DNA of 64,000 bases from Williamsia limnetica (GCF_003217475.1 NZ_QJSP01000008.1:1-64000), one strand, 5' to 3'; shown: positions 44,827 through 53,599, counted from the stretch's first letter. Program-made: numbers and translations. The notes: generated by a model not told the origin, from the sequence alone.

Positions 44827-45750
44827 CTAGAACCCCGTCCGCGGGAACAACAGGACGTAGAGCTGGGTGAAACCGACGTTGACAACCATCAGCAGGATGA
44901 TCGAGGCCACTACGGTGGCGTTGACCGAGTTGGCCACGCCTGCCGGTCCACCGCGGGTGTTCAAACCCTTGTGGCAGGCCACAATCGCCACAATCGCGCC
45001 GAAGACGATCGCCTTGATCATCGTCAGGTAGAAGTCGCCCACCGTCGCAAACGACGCAAACGTGGACACGAAGGTCCCGGGAGTGCCGTTCTGTACGAAG
45101 GTGTTGAACAGGTAGCCGGAGAAGAAGCCGACGAAGCAGACCACCCCCGTCAGCGACACCCCGACAAGGACCGCCGCCGCCAGGCGCGGCACCACCAGCC
45201 GGCGGATCACCGACAGGCCCATGACTTCCATGGCATCGATCTCGTCACGGATCTTCCTCGATCCGAGGTCTGCACACACAGCGGAACCGGCGGCCGAAGC
45301 CATCAGCAAGGCGGCAACCATCGGCGCACCTTGCCTGATCACCGCGAGACCGCTGGCGGCGCCGGCCATCGAGGTGGCACCCACCTGACCGGCCAGCAGC
45401 GCGAACTGAATCGACAGTGTCATGCCGATGGGGACGGCGACGAAGACCGTCGGCATCGCTGAGGCCGAAGCCATGAATGCCGACTGCCGGATGAATTCGA
45501 CGAACGGAAACTTCAGCGTGCAGATGTCGATGATGAGGTACTGGATCGCCCGCAGACCCAGGACTGCTTGCCCACCGACGGTCTCGAGAGCGGCAATCGG
45601 GTGGCGTCGAACGTATCCACGCGACCATTTCTTTATCTCACCTACGGCCGAAACCTTCTGAACCGTTTGCACAGCAGAAGCTTTCGGTTTCGACCGTCGA
45701 TGGCGAATCGGCTCCGGCCGGGCCGGCGCACCGCGTTCGAGGATCGCCAT
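44827..45750 (-). CDS. yrbEA: YrbE/MlaE-family permease A of the Mce importer
   Basis: A 307-residue MlaE-family permease. ATG at 45750 is chosen because GGAGGACC lies just upstream; a longer frame to 45945 has no such site. Signature: SAAGSAVCADLGSRKIRDE followed by IDAMEVMGLSVIRRLVVPR. An unusually long cytosolic N-terminus (about 70 residues, basic) precedes the membrane part. First gene of the mce operon. Confidence 0.94.
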   Translation of the reverse strand: MAILERGAPARPEPIRHRRSKPKASAVQTVQKVSAVGEIKKWSRGYVRRHPIAALETVGGQAVLGLRAIQYLIIDICTLKFPFVEFIRQSAFMASASAMPTVFVAVPIGMTLSIQFALLAGQVGATSMAGAASGLAVIRQGAPMVAALLMASAAGSAVCADLGSRKIRDEIDAMEVMGLSVIRRLVVPRLAAAVLVGVSLTGVVCFVGFFSGYLFNTFVQNGTPGTFVSTFASFATVGDFYLTMIKAIVFGAIVAIVACHKGLNTRGGPAGVANSVNATVVASIILLMVVNVGFTQLYVLLFPRTGF

Positions 45751-45887
45751 TGGTCCTCCAGCTCTGCCCTGTCGGTCGCGGTCGGCTCGGCAGCGGTCGA
45801 CCACAGAGGCGGACCCGGCGCATTGCGTTGACGACTCCAGGGCTGTTGGGCCGTCAAAACCTTGATCTGAGGAGGTACGTCTCGGTC

Positions 45888-45907
45888 GGTGAAACCTGGG
45901 TTTCACC
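45888..45907. promoter_or_regulatory. 20-bp palindrome upstream of the mce operon
   Basis: GGTGAAACC and GGTTTCACC arms of 9 bp around a 2-bp TG centre, 138 bp upstream of yrbEA. With almost no loop it is more likely a protein-binding site than a hairpin. It does not match any of the other palindromes in the window, so the mce operon may answer to a different regulator. Confidence 0.5.
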
Positions 45908-45911
45908 TCGA

Positions 45912-45945
45912 GTGTGGTCGCCGCCCCCTCAGCCGGCGACCACAC
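45912..45945 (-). terminator. Hairpin after the P450-SDR operon
   Basis: 12-bp perfect arms (GTGTGGTCGCCG and CGGCGACCACAC) with a 10-nt loop, 47 bp after the stop of the minus-strand SDR at 45992. It separates that operon from the mce operon. No T-tract. Confidence 0.7.
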
Positions 45946-45991
45946 CGGAGTTCAGTGCAGATGTGTGTCGATGGTCATCGACGCCGCATCG

Positions 45992-46762
45992 TCACAGGTA
46001 CCAGCCTCCGTTGACCCCGATGATCTGACCGGTGATGAAGCCGGCCTTGTCGGAGGCGAGAAATGCTGCGGCTGAAGCCACGTCGTCGGGCGTACCGGTG
46101 CGTCGCACCGGCGTCATGGTCGCCAAGGCATCGAGGTCGGGGACAACGCCCGTCTTGACACCGTTCTGGGCCATCGGGGTGTCGATGATCGACGGTGGGA
46201 TCGTGTTCGCGGTGATGCCCAGCGGCGAGAGCTCGAACGCGAGCGCCTTGGTCAGTGCGATAACGCCGCCCTTCGACGCAACATAATGAGCCCGATTCGG
46301 TGCACCGGATTGCGCGCTGGACGACGAGATGGTGATGATGCGTCCCCATCCCTTCTCGATCATGTCCGGCACCGCCGCCTGGACCGCGTTGAAGGTACCC
46401 GTCAGGTTGACCTCGATGAGACGGTTCCACGCCTCGAGAGTGAGGTCGACGAAGGGAACATCCCCATCGATCCCTGCGCTGGTGACGATCACGTCGATCG
46501 GCCCGAACTCGGTGCGCACCTTTGTCAGCGCGGCATCGACCGCGTCGCGGTCCGTGACGTCCACCTGACCACCAAGCGCGGCATATCCACTGTTACGCAG
46601 CTCCTTTGCAGACTTCTCTGCGAGGTCGCCCTGCTGATCCAGGAGTGCGACACGGTGTCCGGACGCCGCAAGATGCTCCGCTGTGGCCAGGCCGATGCCC
46701 GACGCGCCGCCGGTGATCACCGCCACGCGGTCGGTCGAGCCGTTGTCGGCACCGGCACTCAT
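45992..46762 (-). CDS. SDR family oxidoreductase
   Basis: A 256-residue SDR: ITGGASGIGLA, LLDQQGD, TSAGIDG (Ser for the second Asn of NNAG), SSSSAQSG, YVASKGG. The region after the active site reads TANTIPPSIIDTPM instead of VNSIxPG. ATG overlaps the stop of the upstream P450 gene (4 nt), so it is translationally coupled and probably oxidises the P450 product alcohol to a ketone. Confidence 0.88.
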   Translation of the reverse strand: MSAGADNGSTDRVAVITGGASGIGLATAEHLAASGHRVALLDQQGDLAEKSAKELRNSGYAALGGQVDVTDRDAVDAALTKVRTEFGPIDVIVTSAGIDGDVPFVDLTLEAWNRLIEVNLTGTFNAVQAAVPDMIEKGWGRIITISSSSAQSGAPNRAHYVASKGGVIALTKALAFELSPLGITANTIPPSIIDTPMAQNGVKTGVVPDLDALATMTPVRRTGTPDDVASAAAFLASDKAGFITGQIIGVNGGWYL

Positions 46763-48060
46763 GAGGCATCCTTTTCTGCGTTTTCCGTGATCGGGGTGAA
46801 CTCGAGATGGAGTTCGGTGAGGCCACGCAAGATGTAGGTGGGCTCGAAGCTGAACTTCCGGTCGTCGGCCGGACCGTGCGCGGACTCGGAGATCTTGATG
46901 TCAGCCATCCGGTCGAGGATCCGCTCGAAGGACACGACACCCTCGATACGGGCCAGTGGCCCACCCGGGCACGAATGGATACCGCGACCAAATGCCATGT
47001 GCTCACGCAGATTACTGCGATCGAGATCGAATTCGTGAGGATTCTCGAAATGCGTGGGGTCACGATTGACGGCACCGGCGGCGATCATCACCGTCGTGCC
47101 GGCAGGGATGTCGACCTCACCCAGTGTCGTGTCCTTGACCGCCAGCCGGAAGCCGGCCTTGACCGGCCCTTCGAGCCGGAGCGTCTCTTCGATGAAATTG
47201 TTGAGAAGGCTGCGGTCGTTGCGCAAACGTTGTTGCAGTTCTTGGTCTTCGGCGATGAATCGCAGGCCTGCACTGAGAAGTTTGACGGTGGTCTCCTGCC
47301 CTGCGGCGAAGACGAAGGTCGCAGAGCGTACGACATCGATCACCTCAGGAGTCGTGCCGTCCGCGTACTTTGCCTGCGCCAGTTTCGTCAGCACGTCGTC
47401 TCGTGGATCGCGCCTGCGCTCCTCGATGTAGGTGCTGAACTTCTCGTCCAGCCATTCCAAGGGGTTTCCCACGAGCGTGTCGCCGTCCGTGGCTCCCGGG
47501 CGAGCGCCGGGGCGAGGGACACCCAGTTGGATCCGGAAGGCTTCGTGGTCCTCTTCCGGGACTCCGAGAAGGTCCGCAATAACAAGCAGCGAAAAGGGTT
47601 TCGCGTAGTCCGTCAGGAATTCAGTGCTGCCGCGTTCGATGAATTCGTCGAGCTGGACGTCCGCCAGCTTCCACATGAACTCCTCGTTCTCCTTGAGACG
47701 GCGCGGAGTGAGGAGTTTGTTCAGCAGACCTCTGGCGCGCTGATGCTGCGGCGGATCCATCGTGACCATGTGCTCGTGGAGCGGCATCTTGTCGCGATGC
47801 TCCGCGATCAGCGCGCTGATGTCATCACCCACCGGTGTGAACGGCAGGTCCGGGAACGGGCCGCCTACCGAGATGCATGAGGAAAAGTTCTCGGTGTCCC
47901 GGAACACCGTCATCGCCTCGTCGTGTCCGGTCACCGCCATGACGCCGTGATGGGGTTCGCGGACCACCGGACACTTGGACCTGAGGTGGTCGAAGTACGG
48001 GTTGGGATCGGGGATCAGTGACTGATCGGTGAAGAAGTCAACTGAATCGAAGTCGCTCAA
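46759..48060 (-). CDS. Cytochrome P450 monooxygenase
   Basis: A 433-residue P450 homologous to the one at 4555-5835. The I-helix reads FAAGQETT, ExxR is in EETLR, and the heme loop FGRGIHSC gives Cys364. I choose the TTG at 48060 as start because GGAGGG lies six bases upstream and the protein then begins MSDFDSVDFFTDQ, aligning with the other P450. No ferredoxin gene is adjacent, so it may share the one at 4307. Two palindromes lie upstream. Confidence 0.94.
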   Translation of the reverse strand: MSDFDSVDFFTDQSLIPDPNPYFDHLRSKCPVVREPHHGVMAVTGHDEAMTVFRDTENFSSCISVGGPFPDLPFTPVGDDISALIAEHRDKMPLHEHMVTMDPPQHQRARGLLNKLLTPRRLKENEEFMWKLADVQLDEFIERGSTEFLTDYAKPFSLLVIADLLGVPEEDHEAFRIQLGVPRPGARPGATDGDTLVGNPLEWLDEKFSTYIEERRRDPRDDVLTKLAQAKYADGTTPEVIDVVRSATFVFAAGQETTVKLLSAGLRFIAEDQELQQRLRNDRSLLNNFIEETLRLEGPVKAGFRLAVKDTTLGEVDIPAGTTVMIAAGAVNRDPTHFENPHEFDLDRSNLREHMAFGRGIHSCPGGPLARIEGVVSFERILDRMADIKISESAHGPADDRKFSFEPTYILRGLTELHLEFTPITENAEKDAS

Positions 48061-48126
48061 GACAAGCCCTCCATATCGTGCGCAAGACCAAATGATGATG
48101 GGGCTGGGCCTTGCCGCTGCTGTGCA

Positions 48127-48158
48127 CACGCTCAGCGTGCTGTGCATATGCTTAGCAT
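48127..48158. promoter_or_regulatory. Two palindromes upstream of the P450-SDR operon
   Basis: CACGCTCAGCGTG (48127-48139) and ATGCTTAGCAT (48148-48158) share the centre GCTNAGC, with centres 20 bp apart. A third copy (48972-48986) lies before the TetR gene that precedes this operon. Candidate operators of that TetR. Confidence 0.62.
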
Positions 48159-48246
48159 GCCAGCAGAAACGGGGTCAAGGTGTCTTTTTGAAGATTCTCG
48201 ATGAAGTAATCCGAGCCAGTCGCCCGGAAGACCGCCGAAAGCGGCT

Positions 48247-48894
48247 CTACGCTGGGCGATTCGGGAAAGGCATGCCGGTCAGGGCTTCGAGTTCTTCGAC
48301 GCGGGGCTCACCCTCGAGCTTGCGGAGGTACGCCTCGACGAACTCGAAGGTCTCCTTTTGCCCCGTCGTCATGCCGAGCGACTCCTCCATGATCAGCACG
48401 CGGGAGACGCTCGTCATCAGTGTGATGGCCACGACCGCCGACATCTCTTCGGGATCAACTCCGTAGCGCGACAACGCCTCTTCGATCACGCGGGCCGCGT
48501 CGACACGAAATCGTTCGGCATAGCGCCCGATCTCCGCGCGCAACTCTTTCCGGTGGTTCGCCAGGGCGATGAACTCCATGGTGAGCGCGGTGGCGGCGGG
48601 ATCGATGCTGAATCGCCAGAGCGCCCACAGCGGCTGAGAAGCCTGCAGTGCGAGAGCGTGCACCTCGATCCCCTGCTCGGCACGGCGCGCGAACACCGCC
48701 GAGAAGAGTTCATCCATGGTGCGGAAGTAGTAGTGCACCAGTTGAGGCTTGAGACCCGCTGCCTCGGCGACGCGTCGTGAACTCACTGCGGCGTAGCCCT
48801 GCTCGACCATCAACCGTTCTGTGGCGTCCAGCAGCACCGTTCGGTTCTTCGCATCGGGTGCGCCGAGCCTGCGTGGAGAAGCCATACCCGTCAC
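48247..48894 (-). CDS. TetR family transcriptional regulator of the P450-SDR operon
   Basis: A 215-residue TetR protein: HTH at about residues 18-62 (SSRRVAEAAGLKPQLVHYYF), then the ligand domain. Very similar in layout to the TetR at 1214-1804 (both with VEQGYAAVSSRRV/LEEGYAAATSRKV and the same FIALANHRK stretch). Both precede homologous P450 operons, suggesting duplication of a regulator-P450-SDR module. TGCTCAGCA occurs before its own start and GCTNAGC sites before the P450. Confidence 0.9.
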   Translation of the reverse strand: MTGMASPRRLGAPDAKNRTVLLDATERLMVEQGYAAVSSRRVAEAAGLKPQLVHYYFRTMDELFSAVFARRAEQGIEVHALALQASQPLWALWRFSIDPAATALTMEFIALANHRKELRAEIGRYAERFRVDAARVIEEALSRYGVDPEEMSAVVAITLMTSVSRVLIMEESLGMTTGQKETFEFVEAYLRKLEGEPRVEELEALTGMPFPNRPA

Positions 48895-48971
48895 CTCCGT
48901 CCCGTTCCGATTCGTCGATCCACCAGCGGATCACCGAACAACATGTCTCAACAATCCACCTCACGTTAGGC

Positions 48972-48986
48972 GAGTGCTCAGCATTC
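48972..48986. promoter_or_regulatory. TGCTCAGCA palindrome upstream of the TetR gene
   Basis: GAGTGCTCAGCATTC has a 9-bp core palindrome, TGCTCAGCA, plus matching outer GA/TC pairs. Same core as the two sites upstream of the P450. It lies 78 bp upstream of the TetR start, fitting autoregulation. Confidence 0.55.
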
Positions 48987-49069
48987 GCGAAGCTCAGGCC
49001 CGTCCGAGTGCCGACTATCACGTTCTCAGTCCGACCTTCGGGCTCTTACTCCCAGGTCACGCACTTTTT

Positions 49070-49106
49070 GCGAATACGATTTGCTTATAGCGAGAATGCC
49101 AATATC
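49070..49106. promoter_or_regulatory. Tandem 15-bp palindromes before the CMD-like gene
   Basis: GCGAATACGATTTGC (49070-49084, weak) and GAGAATGCCAATATC (49092-49106, strong), centres 22 bp apart. The strong site is the same as that before the LLM gene for 13 of 15 bases. About 70 bp upstream of the ATG at 49178. Confidence 0.58.
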
Positions 49107-49177
49107 ATCGAGGCGGGGCGCCGGCAGTATCGCGCCGTGCCTCCAGAGCCGCGCTCGTCGACCAGGAAGTGCCCCTT

Positions 49178-49570
49178 ATGCCCACCGATGCAACCCGGCG
49201 CGAGACATACGACGCCGGCATGAAAGTCCGCGAAGAAGTGGTGGGCGAGGAGTACGTCGCACGAGCTGTCGCGGCGACCAACGACTTCAACCGGCCGATG
49301 CAGGAACTGGTCACCGAGTACTGCTGGGGTGCGGTGTGGACCCGCCCCGGTTTGGGCAGGCGAGAACGGTCGATGATCAACCTCGCGATGCTCACCGCCC
49401 TCGGAAAACCAACCGAACTCGGCGCCCACGTTCGCGGCGCACTGAACAACGGCGTGACACCTGAGGAGATCCAGGAAGTGCTGTTGCAGACCGCTGTCTA
49501 CGTCGGCGTCCCCGCCGCCCTCGAATCCTTTCGGGTGGCAAACGACATCGTCGCGGAGCACACCAAATGA
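49178..49570 (+). CDS. Carboxymuconolactone-decarboxylase-family protein
   Basis: A 130-residue CMD-fold protein: TEYCWGAVWTRPGLGRRERS, LGKPTELGAHVRGALNNGVT and EEIQEVLLQTAVYVGVP match the PcaC-type decarboxylases rather than the CxxC peroxidase type. It may decarboxylate a lactone or keto acid. ATG at 49178 has AGGAAG at a good distance; GTG at 49169 is possible. Overlaps the next start (ATGA). Confidence 0.87.
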   Translation: MPTDATRRETYDAGMKVREEVVGEEYVARAVAATNDFNRPMQELVTEYCWGAVWTRPGLGRRERSMINLAMLTALGKPTELGAHVRGALNNGVTPEEIQEVLLQTAVYVGVPAALESFRVANDIVAEHTK

Positions 49571-50457
49571 CTGCTCGGGCAGCGTCATCCGTTGCATTCA
49601 TCGGCCTGGGAAACATGGGCGCGCAGATGTCGGGTCGACTGATCGCGGCCGGATACGACGTGGTCGGGTTCGACCCCACCGAAGCTGCCCGCGAGGCGCT
49701 TGTCGCAGCCGGGGGCTCCGCCGCGGCCTCGGCGTCGGATGCCGTCAGCGGTGCCGATTTCGTGGTGCTGATGCTGCCCAGTTCTCGGGTGGTCGAAAAA
49801 GTCCTCGGCGACACCGCGGTGTTGAGCGCACTCGGCGCAGGCACGACGGTCGTCGATATGAGTTCGTCCGAACCACTGTCGACCGTGGAACTCGCGAAGG
49901 TCGTCGACAAGGCAGGAGCGGTTCTCGTCGACGCTCCGGTGTCTGGTGGCGTCGCGGGCGCGGCAGCCGGATCGCTGACGATCATGGTGGGCGGCAGCGA
50001 TGAGTCGGTGTCACGGATCAAGGATCTACTCGCCCCGATGGGAACGATGACCCACGTCGGCGACGTCGGCTGCGGCCACGCCCTCAAATCCATCAACAAT
50101 CTGATGGCAGCCGTGGGGTTGCTGGTCACCTCTGAGGGGGTCGCAATCGGCAAGCAGTTCGGTCTCGACCCGGCGCTGGTCGTCTCGATGGTCAACGCGT
50201 CGAGCGGACAGAACGCCGCGACCGACGTCAAGTTCCCCAGGTTCGTGATTCCTGAGACCTACAATTCGGGCTTCGCCTTGGAGTTGATGCTCAAGGACAT
50301 GCGTATCGCCACCACCCTGGCATCCCAGATCGGGGTGGCGACCCCGCTCGGCGAGCGTGCTGTCGAGGTCTGGGCGAGCGCCCACGACGATCTGGGCCCT
50401 GGAGCCGACCAGACCGAGATCGCCCGGTGGACCTTCGGGAACAGCAAGGCGCCCTAG
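49567..50457 (+). CDS. NAD(P)-dependent 3-hydroxyisobutyrate-dehydrogenase-family oxidoreductase
   Basis: A 296-residue beta-hydroxyacid dehydrogenase. FIGLGNMGAQMSGRL binds the cofactor, DAPVSGGVAGAAAGSL contacts substrate and the catalytic Lys is in HALKSINNLMAA. It would oxidise a 3-hydroxy acid to a semialdehyde or reduce the reverse. Coupled to the CMD-like gene by a 4-nt overlap; the convergent ALDH at 50479 could take an aldehyde product. Confidence 0.9.
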   Translation: MTARAASSVAFIGLGNMGAQMSGRLIAAGYDVVGFDPTEAAREALVAAGGSAAASASDAVSGADFVVLMLPSSRVVEKVLGDTAVLSALGAGTTVVDMSSSEPLSTVELAKVVDKAGAVLVDAPVSGGVAGAAAGSLTIMVGGSDESVSRIKDLLAPMGTMTHVGDVGCGHALKSINNLMAAVGLLVTSEGVAIGKQFGLDPALVVSMVNASSGQNAATDVKFPRFVIPETYNSGFALELMLKDMRIATTLASQIGVATPLGERAVEVWASAHDDLGPGADQTEIARWTFGNSKAP

Positions 50458-50478
50458 CCGATCGGATGTCGTAACCGG

Positions 50479-51954
50479 TCAGATGCTGAGGCCGATCAGT
50501 TTGGTATCGAGGTACTCACCGATGCCCTCGGCCGCACCTTCTCGGCCGAGGCCGCTTTCCTTCACGCCGCCGAACGGCGCTGCTGCCGACGTCGGGTTGA
50601 TGTCGTTGATCCCGACCATTCCGAATCTCAATTGCTCGGACACCCGGAGTGCGCGAGCGAGATCGCGGGTGTACACGTATGAAGCCAGCCCGTAATCGGT
50701 GTCGTTGGCCATCGCGATGACCTCCGCCTCGTCGTCGAACACGGTGACGGCTGCAATGGGCCCGAATGTCTCCTCGCGGTAGATGTCCATCTCGGGGGTG
50801 ACACCGGTGAGCACTGTGGGAGCGAAGAAGTGACCGCCATCGTAATCCTCACCCCTGAGTTGCTCACCGCCCGCGTGCACCGTCGCGCCGCCGGCCCGCG
50901 CGTTGTCGACCTGCCGCCGCATTCGATCGATCGACGTCTGGTCGATCAGCGGGCCCACCCCACTGGTCGCGTCGAGTCCGTTGCCGACAGTGAGTTTGGT
51001 CGTTCGGGCTACCAGGGTTTTCACGAATTCAGCTGCGATCGATCGGTGCACGAAGATGCGGTTCGGACTGATACACGCCTGGCCGGTGTTGAGGAATTTG
51101 ACCAGCGTCGCGCCTTTCGCCGCGTGCACCGGGTCGGCGTCGGCGAACACGATGAACGGCGCGTGACCACCGAGCTCGAGCGACACCCGCTTGACCGTCG
51201 AAGCAGCCTCTCGGGCAAGCATTTTGCCGACAGCCGTCGATCCGGTGAACGCGATCTTGCGGACTGCTCTGCTGGCGAACACCCTCTCGCTGAAGACCCG
51301 CGGATCCTCGGTGGTCACCAGATTGGCGACGCCTGCGGGAATGCCCACGTCTTCGAAGATCTTGAAGACTGCGATGGCTGTGAGTGGGGTGTGTTCGGCA
51401 GGTTTGAGGAGCACCGGGCACCCGGCGGCGAACGCCGGCGCAACCTTGCGGGTGATCATCGAGACCGGGTAGTTCCACGGGGTGATGGCCGCCACGACGC
51501 CCACCGGTTGCCGCAGCACCATGAACCGCTGGTCGGCGCGCGCCGACGGAATCGTCGACCCGTAGACGCGTTTGGCCTCTTCGGCGAACCAGATGAGGAA
51601 GTCGGCCGCGTACTGCACCTCGGTTCGGGCTGCTTTGAGCGGCTTGCCCTGCTCCATCGTCATCAGCATCGCCAGGTCGTCGGCGCGCTCGAGCATCAGC
51701 CGGTAGGCGTCGTACAGGTAGGCAGATCTTTGGTACGCGGTGAGGCCGGCCCAGGCAGGAAAGGCGGTGTCGGCGGCATCGATGGCACGCTGGACATCCG
51801 CCGCCTGGCCCGCTGCGACCACTGCGAGCACGTCCCCGGTCGCCGGGTTGGTGACGTCGAAGCTCTCATCCGTTTCGCCAGGGCCCCACTGCCCGTTGAT
51901 GTACAACGAATCCCGAGCAGCGCCGGGACCGGCGAGCAGTGGCAGATCGGACAT
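50479..51954 (-). CDS. Aldehyde dehydrogenase, succinate-semialdehyde dehydrogenase-like
   Basis: A 491-residue ALDH from ATG 51954 (an ATG at 51990 in frame is possible). TPWNYPVSMI, FTGSTAVGKML, the Glu in SLELGGHAP, the catalytic Cys in GQACISPNR, FGPIAAV and FGGVKESGLGREG are all present. NADP-type semialdehyde dehydrogenases share GQACISPNR. 40 nt downstream of the mycofactocin-type SDR on the same strand, so alcohol to aldehyde to acid in sequence is plausible. Confidence 0.92.
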   Translation of the reverse strand: MSDLPLLAGPGAARDSLYINGQWGPGETDESFDVTNPATGDVLAVVAAGQAADVQRAIDAADTAFPAWAGLTAYQRSAYLYDAYRLMLERADDLAMLMTMEQGKPLKAARTEVQYAADFLIWFAEEAKRVYGSTIPSARADQRFMVLRQPVGVVAAITPWNYPVSMITRKVAPAFAAGCPVLLKPAEHTPLTAIAVFKIFEDVGIPAGVANLVTTEDPRVFSERVFASRAVRKIAFTGSTAVGKMLAREAASTVKRVSLELGGHAPFIVFADADPVHAAKGATLVKFLNTGQACISPNRIFVHRSIAAEFVKTLVARTTKLTVGNGLDATSGVGPLIDQTSIDRMRRQVDNARAGGATVHAGGEQLRGEDYDGGHFFAPTVLTGVTPEMDIYREETFGPIAAVTVFDDEAEVIAMANDTDYGLASYVYTRDLARALRVSEQLRFGMVGINDINPTSAAAPFGGVKESGLGREGAAEGIGEYLDTKLIGLSI

Positions 51955-52030
51955 ATGCTCGGTCACTTTCGTACATCGATGGTCACCCATCGCCGGTCAG
52001 AGGTGGGATGCGGGACTCGGCGACGGTCGC

Positions 52031-52843
52031 CTAGAAGTACTGCGCGCCGCCGTCGATGGTCACGTGCTCGGCGGTCATGAAGCTGGATTCATCGGAGGCC
52101 AGAAAGGCGACGGCGTTTGCGATCTCGTCCGGTTCGGCCGCCCACTTCTGGAGCATCGAAGAGTTCATGCTGGCCAGCAAGGGATTGGACGCAGCAGTTT
52201 CCGCGATGCGCTCGCGCATGTTGCCCGAACCCATCGGACTCATCACAGCGCCGGGATGGACACTGTTGACCCGAATGCTGTGCGCGCCGAGTTCGGCGGC
52301 GAACGCGCGGGTCATGCCCGTCACCGCATGCTTGCTGGTGGTGTAGTGGACCATGAACGGCTGCATCTTCTTTCCCGCCGACGAGCTGATCAGAATGACC
52401 GAGCCTCCGCCACGGGTGACCAGGTGGGGAGCGGTCGCCATCACGGTGTTCCACACGCCGGTCACGTTGATGTCCATGGTGTCCTTGAACATCTGCGGTG
52501 TCGCTTCATCCCAGGTAGCCGGAATACAGATCCCGGCGTTGGCCACCACGACGTCCAGTCCCCCGAGTTGTGTCACTGCCTCCTGGGCAAGGGACTTCAG
52601 CCCGTCGAGGTCCCTGACGTCCCCTTGCCGAAGGATTGCCTTGCGTCCTTGCGCCTCCACCAGCGCCACGGTTTCAGCAAGGTCGTCGGCGGTCGCCGAG
52701 TCGTATGGGACGCCAGGTAACTCCTCCGCGAGGTCGACGCCCACGATGTCGGCGCCTTCCGAGGCCAGCCTCACTGCGTGTGCGCGCCCCTGCCCGCGAG
52801 CCACACCGGTGATGAAAGCAACCTTGCCCGCGAGTCTCGCCAT
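52031..52843 (-). CDS. Mycofactocin-coupled SDR family oxidoreductase
   Basis: A 270-residue SDR of the same subgroup as 5928-6767: GKVAFITGVARGQGRAHAVR, DIVGVDLAEE, a DDLAETVALVEAQGRK insert, NAGICIP, SSSAGKKM and YTTSKHA. Such enzymes keep NAD bound and hand electrons to mycofactocin. Transcribed with the ALDH downstream and divergent from the MaoC-type gene at 53102; a tandem palindrome pair lies between. Confidence 0.87.
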   Translation of the reverse strand: MARLAGKVAFITGVARGQGRAHAVRLASEGADIVGVDLAEELPGVPYDSATADDLAETVALVEAQGRKAILRQGDVRDLDGLKSLAQEAVTQLGGLDVVVANAGICIPATWDEATPQMFKDTMDINVTGVWNTVMATAPHLVTRGGGSVILISSSAGKKMQPFMVHYTTSKHAVTGMTRAFAAELGAHSIRVNSVHPGAVMSPMGSGNMRERIAETAASNPLLASMNSSMLQKWAAEPDEIANAVAFLASDESSFMTAEHVTIDGGAQYF

Positions 52844-52970
52844 GAAGAACTTCCATTCGTAGTGGATCGGGCGCCCTCGGCGCCCTTCCAGGTGGGCGCG
52901 GCGCGGGGTTGGACCGCACGCGGGCCGCTGATTTTAAGTCACTTGAATCATACCTGCGCGGCCACCTATG

Positions 52971-53007
52971 CGCAACGTGATTATCCTTTTTTGGAAATGG
53001 CATTATC
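52971..53007. promoter_or_regulatory. Tandem 15-bp palindromes in the SDR/MaoC divergent promoter
   Basis: CGCAACGTGATTATC (52971-52985, weak left half) and GGAAATGGCATTATC (52993-53007), centres 22 bp apart. Both right halves read ATTATC. The pair lies between divergent starts at 52843 and 53102. Confidence 0.57.
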
Positions 53008-53101
53008 ACCCGTGGTAGACCTAAGAGAGGGCGCCCACTTCGACGCGTGCCCGACAAGGCCGCCTACCCGGTCGAACCAACTACGAGCCCGAGGTCAACC
53101 G

Positions 53102-53599
53102 GTGACGCACACTCACATCACGCCCGAGATGCGATCAGTGCTCGGCCGAGAGTTCGCCCATTCGACGAGCTTCCCGATCGCGGCGTCCGACATCCGGCGC
53201 TGGGCCATCGCCGTGTATTACCCCGAGCCACCTCCCGCTCGCTACTGGGACCGGTCGGTTACACGCGAGCCGCTGACCGCTCCGCAGGAGTTCAATCCGT
53301 TCGCGTGGATGTCGAGCGAGGGGCCCGCGCCTGCCGCCGAGCACGATCCGGACCGGCATTTCCGATCGCTGGGGGTGGCCGGCCCTGGACTGCGTTTCCA
53401 GGTGAACGGCGGGGTCGAGGTCGCCTACGGCGTCCCCATGCGTGAGGGCGATGTCATCACATCGTCATCATCCATCGCCGAGCTCACCGAACGCACCGGC
53501 CGGCTGGGCCTGATGCTGTTCACCACCGTCGAAACGGTCCTGACCAACCAGGACGACGCCGAGGTCCGCCGTCAGCGGATGACGATCATCCGATACTGA
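53102..53599 (+). CDS. MaoC N-terminal-like (FAS1-type) dehydratase
   Basis: A 165-residue hotdog-fold protein beginning at GTG 53102. The N-terminal SFPIAASDIRRWAIAVYY, PPQxF-like loop and the later FQVNGGVEVAYGVPMREGDV are typical of the half-MaoC proteins that pair with a second MaoC domain. It probably forms a heterodimer with the next gene product to hydrate a bulky enoyl-CoA, as in steroid degradation. 14 bp separate the two genes. Confidence 0.85.
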   Translation: MTHTHITPEMRSVLGREFAHSTSFPIAASDIRRWAIAVYYPEPPPARYWDRSVTREPLTAPQEFNPFAWMSSEGPAPAAEHDPDRHFRSLGVAGPGLRFQVNGGVEVAYGVPMREGDVITSSSSIAELTERTGRLGLMLFTTVETVLTNQDDAEVRRQRMTIIRY

